NCBI RefSeq assembly: GCF_001746415.1
Contig: NZ_MEHJ01000001.1
Span: 930,001 to 994,000 of the forward strand
Origin: Streptomyces agglomeratus
GTDB taxonomy: Bacteria; Actinomycetota; Actinomycetes; Streptomycetales; Streptomycetaceae
Length of the DNA stretch: 64,000 nucleotides
Reading direction: 5' to 3'
This document shows positions 24,888-32,242 of this stretch, piece by piece. Numbering within the stretch: the stretch's first letter is position 1; each line of letters begins with the position of its first letter. A program made the position numbers and the translations under genes. The notes beneath the pieces are model-generated. The model saw only the letters and a list, made by a program, of their open reading frames with translations, did not search any database and had not been told where the DNA came from.

Positions 24888-25683
24888 ATGGCCGTGCAAC
24901 CAGAGGGCACCCCGTGCTGGGCGGACGCGATGTTCACCGACGTGGAGGGCGCCAAGAGTTTCTACGGCGACGTACTGGGCTGGACGTTCGGTGAGAGTTC
25001 GTCGGAGTTCGGCAACTACACGCAGGCCTACTCGGACGGCAAGGCGGTGGCCGCCCGTCGTGCCGCCGATGCCCGGCCAGGACAGCCCGTCGGCCTGGTG
25101 CCTGTACTTGGCGTCGCCGGACGTCACCGCCACCGCACAGAAGATCCGGGACAACGGCGGCGAGGTGCTGATGGAGCCGATGCAGGTCGGCGACTTCGGC
25201 TCCATGCTGATCGCGAAAGACCCCAGCGGTGCGGCGTTCGGCGTCTGGCAGGCGGGCACGCACGAAGGATTCGAGAAGCGCGGTGAGCCGGGTGCGTACG
25301 CCTGGGCCGAGGTCTTTACCCGCGACCCCGAGAAGTCCGACGCCTTCTTCCCCGCCGTCTTCCCTTACAGCGTGCAGCGGATGGAAGACGACGCCATGGA
25401 CTTCAAGGTCTTCAATGTCGGCGACGACTCCGTCCTGGGCCGGATGACGATGACGGAGGAGTTCCCGCCCGAGATCCCGCCGTACATCCAGGTGTACTTC
25501 ACCGTGGAGGACTGCGACGCGGCGGTGTCCAAGGCGACCGCGCGCGGCGGCGCGCTGCACTTCGGGCCGATGGACAGCCCGTTCGGCCGGTTCGCGGCGC
25601 TCACGGACCCGCAGGGTGCGGCGTTCGCCGTGATCGACATGAAGACGACGAAGGGCGAGATGCCGAAGATGACGGCCGCCTGA
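24888..25683 (+). pseudogene. Two-domain VOC (glyoxalase-like) protein with a +1 frameshift
   Basis: From ATG 24888 the first frame gives a VOC domain start (PCWADAMFTDVEGAKSFYGD, VLGWTFGESSSEFGNYTQAY). After GKAVAA, at 25050-25057, homology continues in another frame as VVPPMPGQDSPSAWCLYLAS and runs to the stop at 25683, including the second domain (YAWAEVFTRDPEKSDAFF). One extra C in GCCGCCCGTC explains the switch. Full-length relatives in Streptomyces are single genes of about 265 residues and belong to the bleomycin-resistance/dioxygenase superfamily, mostly of unknown substrate. The gene is otherwise intact, so a base-call error is as likely as decay. AGGAGAG precedes the start. Confidence 0.8.
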
Positions 25684-25740
25684 CGCGACGCGGCCGCAAG
25701 CCCCGGCCCGTCGGCAACGTCCGGCGGTGGTGGTGGCGCC

Positions 25741-25775
25741 GCTGCCCGGTCCCGCTCGGAGCGGGGCCGGGCAGC
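25741..25775. terminator. Bidirectional terminator between VOC and chaplin genes
   Basis: Bases 25741-25755 pair with 25761-25775, with one G-T type mismatch and a five-base loop. It lies between the convergent ends of the VOC gene (25683) and the chaplin gene (25783). Confidence 0.75.
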
Positions 25776-25782
25776 GCGGTGA

Positions 25783-26019
25783 CTACTTGTTGAAGCAGTG
25801 GTTGCCGACGGCCGGGTTGAGCAGGCCGATGATGTTGACGGTGTTGCCGCAGACGTTGATCGGGGCGTGGATCGGGATCTGGATGAGGTTGCCCGAGAGC
25901 ACACCGGACGAGTGCTTGACCTTGCCCTCGGCGTAGGCGTCGGCGAGGGCGGAGCCCGCGCCGCCGAGGACGGCGGAGGCGGCCAGGGCGGTGGCGGCGA
26001 TCGCGGTGCGGATACGCAT
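25783..26019 (-). CDS. Short chaplin (hydrophobic aerial-hyphae surface protein)
   Basis: The 78-residue protein has a Sec signal (residues 1-26, ending SALA-DA) and one chaplin domain: SGVLSGNLIQIPIHAPINVC then GNTVNIIGLLNPAVGNHC. The two cysteines (NVCGN and NHCF) form the disulphide of the short chaplin group. Chaplins assemble into amyloid-like films that lower surface tension and coat aerial hyphae and spores. AGGAGAG precedes the ATG. There is no sortase signal, so it is the secreted rather than wall-anchored type. A long inverted repeat lies 97 bases upstream. Confidence 0.93.
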   Translation of the reverse strand: MRIRTAIAATALAASAVLGGAGSALADAYAEGKVKHSSGVLSGNLIQIPIHAPINVCGNTVNIIGLLNPAVGNHCFNK

Positions 26020-26115
26020 GTTGCTCTCCTAGAGAAGGATCGGGCACGCTCGTGCGCGCCCGCTGGAGAGGCTTCCCCTGACACATGATCAGCTCCGCGG
26101 CCCCACCCGGACGGA

Positions 26116-26139
26116 CGCGCATGTTCACGCACATGCGCG
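26116..26139. promoter_or_regulatory. Inverted repeat upstream of the chaplin gene
   Basis: CGCGCATG (26116-26123) and CATGCGCG (26132-26139) form perfect eight-base arms separated by eight bases, in the 269-bp divergent space between the chaplin and the protein phosphatase genes. It could be an operator for either gene. No match to a known sigma-BldN promoter was seen. Confidence 0.4.
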
Positions 26140-26288
26140 CAAGCGGGCGGCGTACGGAGGAGGCACCGGCCCTGCCCCGGCCGGGCGTTCACCGGCGTGC
26201 TGTATGCGGGGGTCCCGGGTCCCGGCGTCGGAGCGCGGCCCACCGACCGGGTTTTCCTACGCGTTCCGGGCGCCCATAGGCTGGGCCC

Positions 26289-26726
26289 ATGGCCGAGAAG
26301 TGGAGCCCGTCCGACGCCGGAGTCATGAGACTGCCCTCCGGCCTGCTCGTGCGCGGCCGGAGGCTGCGCCGTCCGCTCCCGCCGGGGCCGTCGCCGTCCT
26401 TCGCCGTCCACCTGCTGGGCAGGGAGCCCGCGGCCACGGCGTGGGAGGCCCGCTGGGTGCGCTGGCCCGATTTCCGGCTCCCGCACGACCGTCGGCAGGC
26501 CGCGGAGGTACTGCGTGAAGCCCTGGAGCGGGCGGCCGACGAGCGCGTGGAGATCGCCTGCGGCGGCGGTCGCGGACGCACCGGGACGGCGCTGGCGTGC
26601 CTGGCCGTCCTGGACGGGGTACCGGCGGACGAGGCGGTGGCGTACACGCGCCGGCACTACCACCCGCGCGCTGTGGAGACACCCTGGCAGAAACGCTTCG
26701 TACTGCGCTTCCGAGACGGCGCGTAA
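26289..26726 (+). CDS. Protein-tyrosine phosphatase family protein
   Basis: The 145-residue protein carries the phosphatase P-loop VEIACGGGRGRTGTALACLA, with the catalytic Cys and the Arg six residues later (CX5R followed by TG). WVRWPDFRLPHD upstream matches the WPD-type acid loop, and AVAYTRRHYHPRAVETPWQ is the following helix. It is a small dual-specificity or PTP-like phosphatase, shorter than the usual 160-180 residues at the N-terminus. The ATG at 26289 follows a poor ribosome binding site. The substrate is unknown. Confidence 0.85.
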   Translation: MAEKWSPSDAGVMRLPSGLLVRGRRLRRPLPPGPSPSFAVHLLGREPAATAWEARWVRWPDFRLPHDRRQAAEVLREALERAADERVEIACGGGRGRTGTALACLAVLDGVPADEAVAYTRRHYHPRAVETPWQKRFVLRFRDGA

Positions 26727-27211
26727 CGCTGCTCGGCCGACATCGGGCCGAGCAGCGGGCCCAGGTGGTCCGCCGGGAACGGGGAGACCGAGGGCGCCCG
26801 GACTTGAAGACGGCGGTCAGCCCCGTGCCGTCAGGGAGTCCGCTCACCGCCGCCCCGGGACGGGCCTTCGTGGCCGGCCACGCAGTCCGTACAGCCTCCC
26901 CGGTCCGCGTGGCGTCGCACGGCAAGATCCGTTCACGGCTATCGCAGGTGCGGGCCCGGACGCGCGCGAACGCTCACCGGCGGACGGACGGCCGAGCGCT
27001 CCGCCGGGAACAGCACCGGCCTGTGGTCACAGCCTGTGTGGTCACGAGTCGGGCGGTCACGAGTCGGGCGGTGACGAAGGGCCCGGACGGTCGGGACTTT
27101 GGTCCCGTGTTGGGCGCTTTCCGGGCGGACACACCCAAATCAGATGGCAGAGGACCCGTTCCCGCGCCGCCCGGTCCGCCGGCGCCGCGGGAGCGACAGG
27201 GAAGGAAGAGA
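26727..27211. other. 485-bp gene-free region with tandem repeat and DosR-like box
   Basis: I see no convincing gene here. It contains a 15-bp unit (GTCACGAGTCGGGCG) repeated at 27041-27055 and 27056-27070, with a partial third copy, and a DosR-like palindrome at 27093-27106. The promoter of the 27212 gene is probably in the last 150 bases. Confidence 0.55.
27093..27106 (+). promoter_or_regulatory. DosR/DevR-like binding box
   Basis: GGGACTTTGGTCCC matches the mycobacterial dormancy box core GGGACTWWAGTCCC at 13 of 14 positions and is an inverted repeat. It lies 106 bases before the 27212 start. Streptomyces have a DosR homologue (OsdR) controlling oxygen and stress genes, so this may be its site. 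No other copy was noticed in the window. Confidence 0.5.
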
Positions 27212-27715
27212 ATGCGTTGGATCGCGTGTGCCAGAGCTCAACTCAAGCGGGCAACCGACGCGTTGTTCCCACCCCGTACCGCCACGCGAGAACCGGCCTC
27301 GGACGCGTTGCTCGTACGGGCACCCACCGGAGGGGAGTGCTGGCACTGGGTCGAGCGTCGGCAGATCAGCTGGCGGATCACGGGGGGCCTGGGGCATCCG
27401 TGCTGCGTCCTGCTGGAGCGCAGGACGGAACAGGGAAAGTGGTCCGAGGCCGCGGTGCTCGCCTCGCAGGTGGACCCCCGCGCCCTGCGGGCTTCCGTGG
27501 TGGTTCCTGAACTGCCCGAGGGGCCGTACCGCGTACGCATCACGTCGCCCGAGCTGCCGTACGACGCGTGCAGTCCGCCCCTGATCATCAGCCACAACGG
27601 CACGGTCGACCTCCCCCGCGACTTCACGTTGAGGAAGCCCGGTTTCATGGGCGCACGACGGCTGGCGGCCGAGAACGAACAGCCGGTAAGCCGCTCAGGC
27701 CGGTTCGCCGGCTGA
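27212..27715 (+). CDS. Small beta-sandwich (Kre9/Knh1-like) protein, unknown function
   Basis: The 167-residue protein has no signal peptide. Residues about 35-135 read VRAPTGGECWHWVERRQISW, then RITGGLGHPCCVLLERRTEQ and later LPEGPYRVRITSPELPYDAC ahead of SPPLIISH. This spacing of a W-rich start, ISWRITGG strand, LLER strand, PEGPYRVRITS and SPPLxI resembles the Kre9/Knh1-type Ser-Thr-rich surface domain. The resemblance is by eye and weak in single residues. AAGGAAG precedes the ATG at 27212. The DosR-like box upstream suggests oxygen or stress control. Confidence 0.6.
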   Translation: MRWIACARAQLKRATDALFPPRTATREPASDALLVRAPTGGECWHWVERRQISWRITGGLGHPCCVLLERRTEQGKWSEAAVLASQVDPRALRASVVVPELPEGPYRVRITSPELPYDACSPPLIISHNGTVDLPRDFTLRKPGFMGARRLAAENEQPVSRSGRFAG

Positions 27716-28039
27716 CCACCGGCCGACTTCGCCGAGTTACCTCCTGATGTGCCGGGGAGCGGCGCCCTGGCCCCCCAGGCGACCCCGAGCGGAAGCCCTG
27801 TCCGCCAGCCGCCCCGTCCCCGTCTTCGCGGTTCCCACCGGCTAACCCGCGGCGCGCCCCCTGCCCCGCTGGTTCGCCCCCAGCCCCCTGCCCGGAAGAA
27901 AACACGTCCCCCGCAAGCAACCCCGGGCGGGCAGGAGCCGTCTTGATCCACAGCAGGACGGTCCGCCGACCATGACCGGCGGCCCTCCCCCCACAGATTC
28001 CCGCGACACCAGGGTTCGCAGGTCAGGCCGCTATACACT

Positions 28040-28053
28040 GCACGTATACATGC
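28040..28053. promoter_or_regulatory. Near-perfect palindrome before the TPR gene (within a 388-bp gap)
   Basis: GCACGTATACATGC (12 of 14 symmetric) lies 51 bases upstream of the ATG at 28104, in an AT-richer patch with two TATAC boxes, so it may be an operator in the promoter of the TPR/polyprenyl synthase operon. The rest of the gap 27716-28039 shows no gene or clear hairpin. Confidence 0.35.
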
Positions 28054-28103
28054 TGTGCATAGTCGCCCCGCGCCACTGCCCTGGCCGCGCACGAAAGGCA
28101 CTC

Positions 28104-29189
28104 ATGCACAGCAAGGCATTCGCGCCGGAGTACCAAGGCGCCCTCACCGCGCTGTCGGTGAACTCCTCTCTGACGGACGTACTGGAAAAGGGCATCCAGA
28201 ACCTGAGAGCGGCCGAAGCAGCCGGTGCGCAGCGGGAGGTGGCACGGTCGGGGCTCGCCGTGGCCGAGGCGCACCGCCGGCTGGGCAACATCGAGGAGGC
28301 GGACCTGGCCTGGAAGGCCAGTTACCGCGCCGCCCGTGCGGCGGGCGACCTCGGAGCGATGGCCTGGGCCCTGTGGAGCGGCGGAACGCTCGCCCGCCAG
28401 CGTGGCGCGCTCGCGCTGGCCTTCCGGCTGCTGGGGCTCGCCGCCGACCTGGGCAAGCGGGGCGGGGACGTCGTGGCCCGCGGCTACTCCCTCGCCGGTC
28501 TCGCGGAGACCGGGCGCATACAGGGCGACTACCAGGCGGTCGCCGCTCTGCACGAGCAACTGCTCGCCGAAGCGCGCAAACGCGGCGAGGCCCGGCACAC
28601 CGTATGGGCGCTGGAGGGCATCGCGCAGATACACCGCAACACCGGCTCGTACGACACGGCCCTCGCCATGTTCGAGGAGGCGGCCGAGATCGCCGGCGCG
28701 GCCGACGACCGGCGCGGCCGGGCCTGGGCCCTGCGCGGCATGGCTGACATCGTTTCCCTTCGGGACGACCCCGAGCGGGCCCTGGCCCTGCTCGGCGAGG
28801 CCGAAGTCACGTGCCGTGAGATGAAGTTGTCCAGCGCGCTCGCCTACAACCACAAGATGCGTGCCAATGTGCTCTACCGTGCCCGCCGTTACGAAGAGGC
28901 CCGGCAGGTGTATGAGCAGGCCCTCGCGGAGTTTCGCGCCATGAGCGAGCCGCGGGGCGAGGCGCTCGCGCGGCTCGGGCTAACGAAGGCCCGCGCCCAC
29001 CTCGGCCGGGACCAGGCCGAGACAGCCGCCGAGCTGGGCGAGTTGCGGCGTACACTCGACCGGATCGGCCTGCGCCACGCGCGGGACATGGTCGACAAGG
29101 CCCACGCCGAACTCGGCGTACTCCCGCTGGAGACGCCGGTCGCCACCCCGGTCGCCGCCGCGCCGGACCAGGAGGGCGAGCGACGATGA
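28104..29189 (+). CDS. Tetratricopeptide repeat protein
   Basis: The 361-residue protein is almost entirely tetratricopeptide-like helix pairs, for example GLAVAEAHRRLGNIEEADLA, WALWSGGTLARQRGALALAF, EGIAQIHRNTGSYDTALAMF and NVLYRARRYEEARQVYEQAL. There is no helix-turn-helix, enzyme or membrane part, so it is a protein-binding scaffold. GAAAGG lies seven bases before the ATG. Its stop overlaps the polyprenyl synthase start (ATGA), implying coupled translation and a shared task, perhaps scaffolding isoprenoid enzymes. That role is inferred. Confidence 0.85.
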   Translation: MHSKAFAPEYQGALTALSVNSSLTDVLEKGIQNLRAAEAAGAQREVARSGLAVAEAHRRLGNIEEADLAWKASYRAARAAGDLGAMAWALWSGGTLARQRGALALAFRLLGLAADLGKRGGDVVARGYSLAGLAETGRIQGDYQAVAALHEQLLAEARKRGEARHTVWALEGIAQIHRNTGSYDTALAMFEEAAEIAGAADDRRGRAWALRGMADIVSLRDDPERALALLGEAEVTCREMKLSSALAYNHKMRANVLYRARRYEEARQVYEQALAEFRAMSEPRGEALARLGLTKARAHLGRDQAETAAELGELRRTLDRIGLRHARDMVDKAHAELGVLPLETPVATPVAAAPDQEGERR

Positions 29190-30247
29190 CGGTGCCCGTG
29201 ACTGCCCCGGCCACCGCGCCGCAGATCCTCGCCCGCTGCCGTGAGCTCGTACGGCCGGCGCTCACCGTGGCGGTGGAGCGCATGCATCCCTGGCCGGCCG
29301 AGATGGCGGCCTTCTCGTTCGGCTGGAGCGAAGTGGGCGGCGCACCCGTCCCCGGCCCGGGCCCCGGCTCGCGCGGCAAGGGAGTGCGCCAAGCCCTCAC
29401 GGTGCTGTGCGCGGAGGCAGCGGGCGGCCGTGGTGAGGACGCGGTGGTCGGCGCGGTGGCGGTCGAGCTGATCCACACGTTCTCGCTCCTGCACGACGAC
29501 ATCATGGACGGTGACGAGACCCGGCGGCAGCGGGCGAGCGTGTGGAAGGCGTACGGTACGGGCCCCGCGGTGCTGGCGGGCGACGCGCTGTTCGCCCTGG
29601 CCGTGGAGACACTGGCCGCCTCTCGGAACGTACACAGCGGGGCGGCGGTGCGGCACTTGGCCGCCACGCTGAACGACCTCGTGCGCGGCCAGGCCGACGA
29701 CCTGCTCTTCGAAGCCCGGCCCTGGAGAGGCCCGGGGGCGGTGTCCCCGCAGGAGTACCGGTCGATGGCCGGCCACAAGACGGGCGCGCTGCTCGGGTGC
29801 GCGGCCGGCCTGGGCGCCGTGCTGGCCGGGGCACCGGCCGCAACGGCCGACGTACTCGCCGCGGCGGGGCGGCATCTCGGGGTGGCGTTCCAGGCGGTGG
29901 ACGACCTGCTGGGCATCTGGGGCGATCCGCGGGTCACGGGGAAGCCGGTGCACAGTGATCTCCGCCGGCTGAAGAAGACCTACCCCGTCATCGCGGCGCT
30001 CTCCACGGACAGCCCGGCCGCACGGCAGCTCGTCGCGCTCCTCGCGTCGGGCAGTCCCCTCGACGACGCGGGAGCCCGCCGGGCCGCCGGACTCGTCGAG
30101 GAGGCGGGCGGGCGCGACGCCACGCTTGCCGAAGCGCGCCGCCATCTGGACAGCGCGCGCGCATGCCTGACGAGCGTCCCGCTGGCCCCGGCGGCGGTCG
30201 GTGACATCCTCACGCTCCTGCCGTTCCTCGTCGACCGCCGGATGTGA
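29186..30247 (+). CDS. Polyprenyl (geranylgeranyl/farnesyl-type) diphosphate synthase
   Basis: The 353-residue protein has the trans-prenyltransferase signature. The first aspartate-rich motif is FSLLHDDIMDGDETRRQR (DDxxD), and the second region is HLGVAFQAVDDLLGIWGD (DDxxxxxGD), with GHKTGALLG between them. It should elongate allylic diphosphates with isopentenyl diphosphate. The two residues before the DDIMD motif are Leu and His, so the product chain cannot be fixed by eye. It is coupled to the TPR gene. No terpene cyclase or carotenoid gene is in the window. Confidence 0.9.
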   Translation: MTVPVTAPATAPQILARCRELVRPALTVAVERMHPWPAEMAAFSFGWSEVGGAPVPGPGPGSRGKGVRQALTVLCAEAAGGRGEDAVVGAVAVELIHTFSLLHDDIMDGDETRRQRASVWKAYGTGPAVLAGDALFALAVETLAASRNVHSGAAVRHLAATLNDLVRGQADDLLFEARPWRGPGAVSPQEYRSMAGHKTGALLGCAAGLGAVLAGAPAATADVLAAAGRHLGVAFQAVDDLLGIWGDPRVTGKPVHSDLRRLKKTYPVIAALSTDSPAARQLVALLASGSPLDDAGARRAAGLVEEAGGRDATLAEARRHLDSARACLTSVPLAPAAVGDILTLLPFLVDRRM

Positions 30248-30294
30248 CGGTCGACGAGCCGGATGCCACGGTCGACGAGGATGTGACGGTCGAC

Positions 30295-30350
30295 GCCGAC
30301 CGTACGGGGGCACGCCGACCGTACGGGGGGACGCCGACCTTAGGGGGGAC
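30295..30350. repeat. 19-bp tandem repeats downstream of the prenyl synthase
   Basis: Three units starting GCCGACC (30295, 30314, 30333) follow the synthase stop, preceded by three copies of ACGGTCGACG (30247-30295). They fill the gap to the TetR stop (30357) and may serve as a weak terminator region. Confidence 0.55.
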
Positions 30351-30356
30351 GGGCCG

Positions 30357-30944
30357 TCAGTCGCGGGCTGGCGCGCGGCTGCTGGAACCGGCGGAGTCCA
30401 GTTCCAGCAGCATGCGTGCCGCCGACCGGGCGTGGTCGGCCGCACCGCTGTCCCCCGAGACTGCGGCTGTGGTGATCGCGCCCTCGACGAGGAGGAGGAG
30501 CGGGTCGGCCAGCCGGGCGGAGTGGCCCGCCTCGCTCACCAGGCCCGCCAGATAGCCCTTCAGGGCGTCGACGTGGTCGCGGGCGGCGGCGGCGACGGCA
30601 TCGGATGTGGCACCGAGCTCACCGAAGGAATTGACGAAGGCGCAGCCACGGAATCCGGGTTCCCGGAACCACGTCCGCAGCCAGTCGAAGACCGCCAGGA
30701 TCCGCTGCTCGCCGAGGGGATGGGCCTCCGCGTGGCGCGCCAGTGAGGCCCGCCAGCGCACGTCGCGCCGCCGCAGGTACGCCTCAACGAGGTGGTCCTT
30801 GGAGGGAAAGAGCTGGTAGAGGCGCTTGAGGGACGCCCCCGAGGCGTCGCGGACCTCGGCCATGCCGACCGCTTGCAGCCCGCGTCCGTAGAAGAGCGCC
30901 TCGGCGGCGTCGAGGATGCGGGTCTCTTGTGCCGCGGCTTCCAT
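30357..30944 (-). CDS. TetR/AcrR family repressor
   Basis: The 195-residue protein has a TetR helix-turn-helix at residues about 8-55: TRILDAAEALFYGRGLQAVG, then VRDASGASLKRLYQLFPSKD and HLVEAYLRRRD. The helical ligand domain continues with WLRTWFREPGFRGCAFVNSF and ALKGYLAGLVSEAGHSARLA. AGGGGGAA precedes the ATG. It is divergent from the SnoaL-like gene at 31045. Two 18-bp sites of the same type lie between them, one inside the promoter, so it probably represses that gene and perhaps itself. Confidence 0.9.
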   Translation of the reverse strand: MEAAAQETRILDAAEALFYGRGLQAVGMAEVRDASGASLKRLYQLFPSKDHLVEAYLRRRDVRWRASLARHAEAHPLGEQRILAVFDWLRTWFREPGFRGCAFVNSFGELGATSDAVAAAARDHVDALKGYLAGLVSEAGHSARLADPLLLLVEGAITTAAVSGDSGAADHARSAARMLLELDSAGSSSRAPARD

Positions 30945-30957
30945 GAACCGTTCCCCC

Positions 30958-30986
30958 TTGCCAGAGAATCATTGTTCTCCTACGCT
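30958..30986 (+). promoter_or_regulatory. Promoter of the SnoaL-like gene
   Basis: TTGCCA (30958-30963) and TACGCT (30981-30986) are spaced by 17 bases. The 17-base spacer is almost entirely occupied by operator 1. Confidence 0.65.
30963..30980. promoter_or_regulatory. TetR operator 1 (in the promoter spacer)
   Basis: AGAGAATCATTGTTCTCC has the layout GAGAA-N6-TTCTC and matches operator 2 in length and arm sequence. It lies exactly between the -35 and -10 boxes, so a bound dimer would exclude RNA polymerase. Confidence 0.65.
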
Positions 30987-31001
30987 AACGCCTCAGACGA
31001 A

Positions 31002-31019
31002 GGAGAATGCCCATTCTCC
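31002..31019. promoter_or_regulatory. TetR operator 2 (near the SnoaL-like start)
   Basis: GGAGAATGCCCATTCTCC is a perfect inverted repeat (seven-base arms, four-base centre). Its centre is 39 bases from that of operator 1, and it lies between the promoter and the ribosome binding site of the 31045 gene. Confidence 0.7.
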
Positions 31020-31044
31020 CCATGCGAAGGTGTGAAGGAGACGC

Positions 31045-31467
31045 ATGACGTCCGACAAGAGGCCGCCGTTCCCGCCGTTCACCGACGAGACGGCCCAGCA
31101 GAAGGTCCAAGCGGCCGAGGACGCCTGGAACAGCCGGGAGCCCGAACGCGTGGCCCTCGCGTACACGGAGGACTCCGAGTGGCGCAACCGCGACACGTTC
31201 CTGCGCGGACGGGCGGAGATCGTGGACTTCCTTCGCGACAAGTGGCAGCGCGAGCTCGACTACCGCCTACGCAAGGAGCTGTGGGCCTTCACGGACGACC
31301 GGATTGCCGTCCGCTTCGAGTACGAGTGGCACAACGAAGAGGGCCAGTGGTTCCGCAGCTACGGCAACGAGAACTGGGAGTTCGACGAGGACGGCCTGAT
31401 GCGACGGCGCTACGCGAGCATCAACGACCTCCCCATCGGGGCCGATGAGCGGCGCGTAGCGGTCTGA
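31045..31467 (+). CDS. SnoaL-like (DUF1348/NTF2 fold) protein
   Basis: The 140-residue protein reads [20 protein letters not shown] then [20 protein letters not shown], followed by [20 protein letters not shown] and [20 protein letters not shown]. This matches the nuclear transport factor 2-like DUF1348 family, closely related to SnoaL. AAGGAG precedes the ATG by five bases. Its promoter overlaps a TetR operator, so it is probably induced by a small molecule. The fold usually binds or isomerises hydrophobic ligands; the reaction is not known. Confidence 0.88.
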   Translation: MTSDKRPPFPPFTDETAQQKVQAAEDAWNSREPERVALAYTEDSEWRNRDTFLRGRAEIVDFLRDKWQRELDYRLRKELWAFTDDRIAVRFEYEWHNEEGQWFRSYGNENWEFDEDGLMRRRYASINDLPIGADERRVAV

Positions 31468-31544
31468 GGCGCCGTCCGGGCCGAACGCCCGGCGCGGACG
31501 GTCGGCGTACGGGCGCTGGGGTCTCGTCTCGGCGTACCGTCGGG

Positions 31545-31817
31545 TCAGCCGGGCCACGTCCCGGTCAGGCGGCGTACCGCCGTGGCTCCTCCGCGGTCCA
31601 CCGCCGCCTTGACCGCGGCGAAGATCGCACCTTGCAAGGCAGCGGCGATGACGACCTCCCGCCAGCCGCGCTCCTCGTCGGTCGCATCGGGGGCGTCCTC
31701 GTCGTGGCCGGTGACCTTCCACAGCTGCTTGAAGACCGCGCCGGCCAGGGCGCCGCTCAGCGCGCCCAGGACCAGACCGAGCGGCTTGTAAGCAATCTTC
31801 GACGCTTTCACCAGCAC
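31545..31817 (-). CDS. DUF4235 family membrane protein
   Basis: The 90-residue protein starts MLVKASKIAYKPLGLVLGAL then SGALAGAVFKQLWKVTGHDE, with a further hydrophobic helix (WREVVIAAALQGAIFAAVKA) near the end. The pattern KPLGLxxGxxxGxxAGxxFKxxWK is the DUF4235 signature. It is the last gene of the holin/DUF3618/DUF4235 operon and its start overlaps the DUF3618 stop by ten bases. Function unknown, but the trio is common in Streptomyces and is probably an envelope unit. Confidence 0.88.
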   Translation of the reverse strand: MLVKASKIAYKPLGLVLGALSGALAGAVFKQLWKVTGHDEDAPDATDEERGWREVVIAAALQGAIFAAVKAAVDRGGATAVRRLTGTWPG

Positions 31818-32242
31818 CTCGCCCCGCGCCGTGAAGCGACGACGATCACGGCGATCGCCGCCGCCAGACCGGCGAACACGAGCAGATTGCGGTTACGGCC
31901 GGCGTGGCCGCCCTGACCGCCCATACCGGACGCCGCGTCCCTGTTGTGCCTCCTGCGCCCCAGCCCGTGAGCGGTCTCCGTCAGCTGATCGCCCGCCGAG
32001 GCCACCTTTTCCCTTACCGGCTCCGGGGTCTTGTCGTGCGCGGTATGGAGGGCATGGGCAGCCTTGTCGTGCATCATGCCCTTGACCTTGGCGGCCTTCT
32101 GCTGGGCCTGCGCCTTTACGTCGGCCTTGGCGGCCAGTGCTTCGACCGTCCGGCCGAGTTCCTGCCGGGTCTTCTCCACCTGGGCCCGCAGTTCGTCCGG
32201 AGTGAGTGAGGAACCGCCGTCGCCCTTTGACTTGTCCGTCAT
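31808..32242 (-). CDS. DUF3618 family protein with C-terminal membrane anchor
   Basis: The 144-residue protein contains SSLTPDELRAQVEKTRQELG then RTVEALAAKADVKAQAQQKA, the DUF3618 signature (P-x-E-L-R-x-x-V-x-x-T-R-x-E-L-G). A Lys/Ala/His-rich helix follows, and one membrane segment (LLVFAGLAAAIAVIVVASR) is near the end. It is translationally coupled on both sides: its start overlaps the holin-like stop by four bases and its stop overlaps the DUF4235 start. The repeated Ala/Lys helix suggests it lines the membrane or binds an envelope polymer, which is inference. Confidence 0.85.
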   Translation of the reverse strand: MTDKSKGDGGSSLTPDELRAQVEKTRQELGRTVEALAAKADVKAQAQQKAAKVKGMMHDKAAHALHTAHDKTPEPVREKVASAGDQLTETAHGLGRRRHNRDAASGMGGQGGHAGRNRNLLVFAGLAAAIAVIVVASRRGARCW

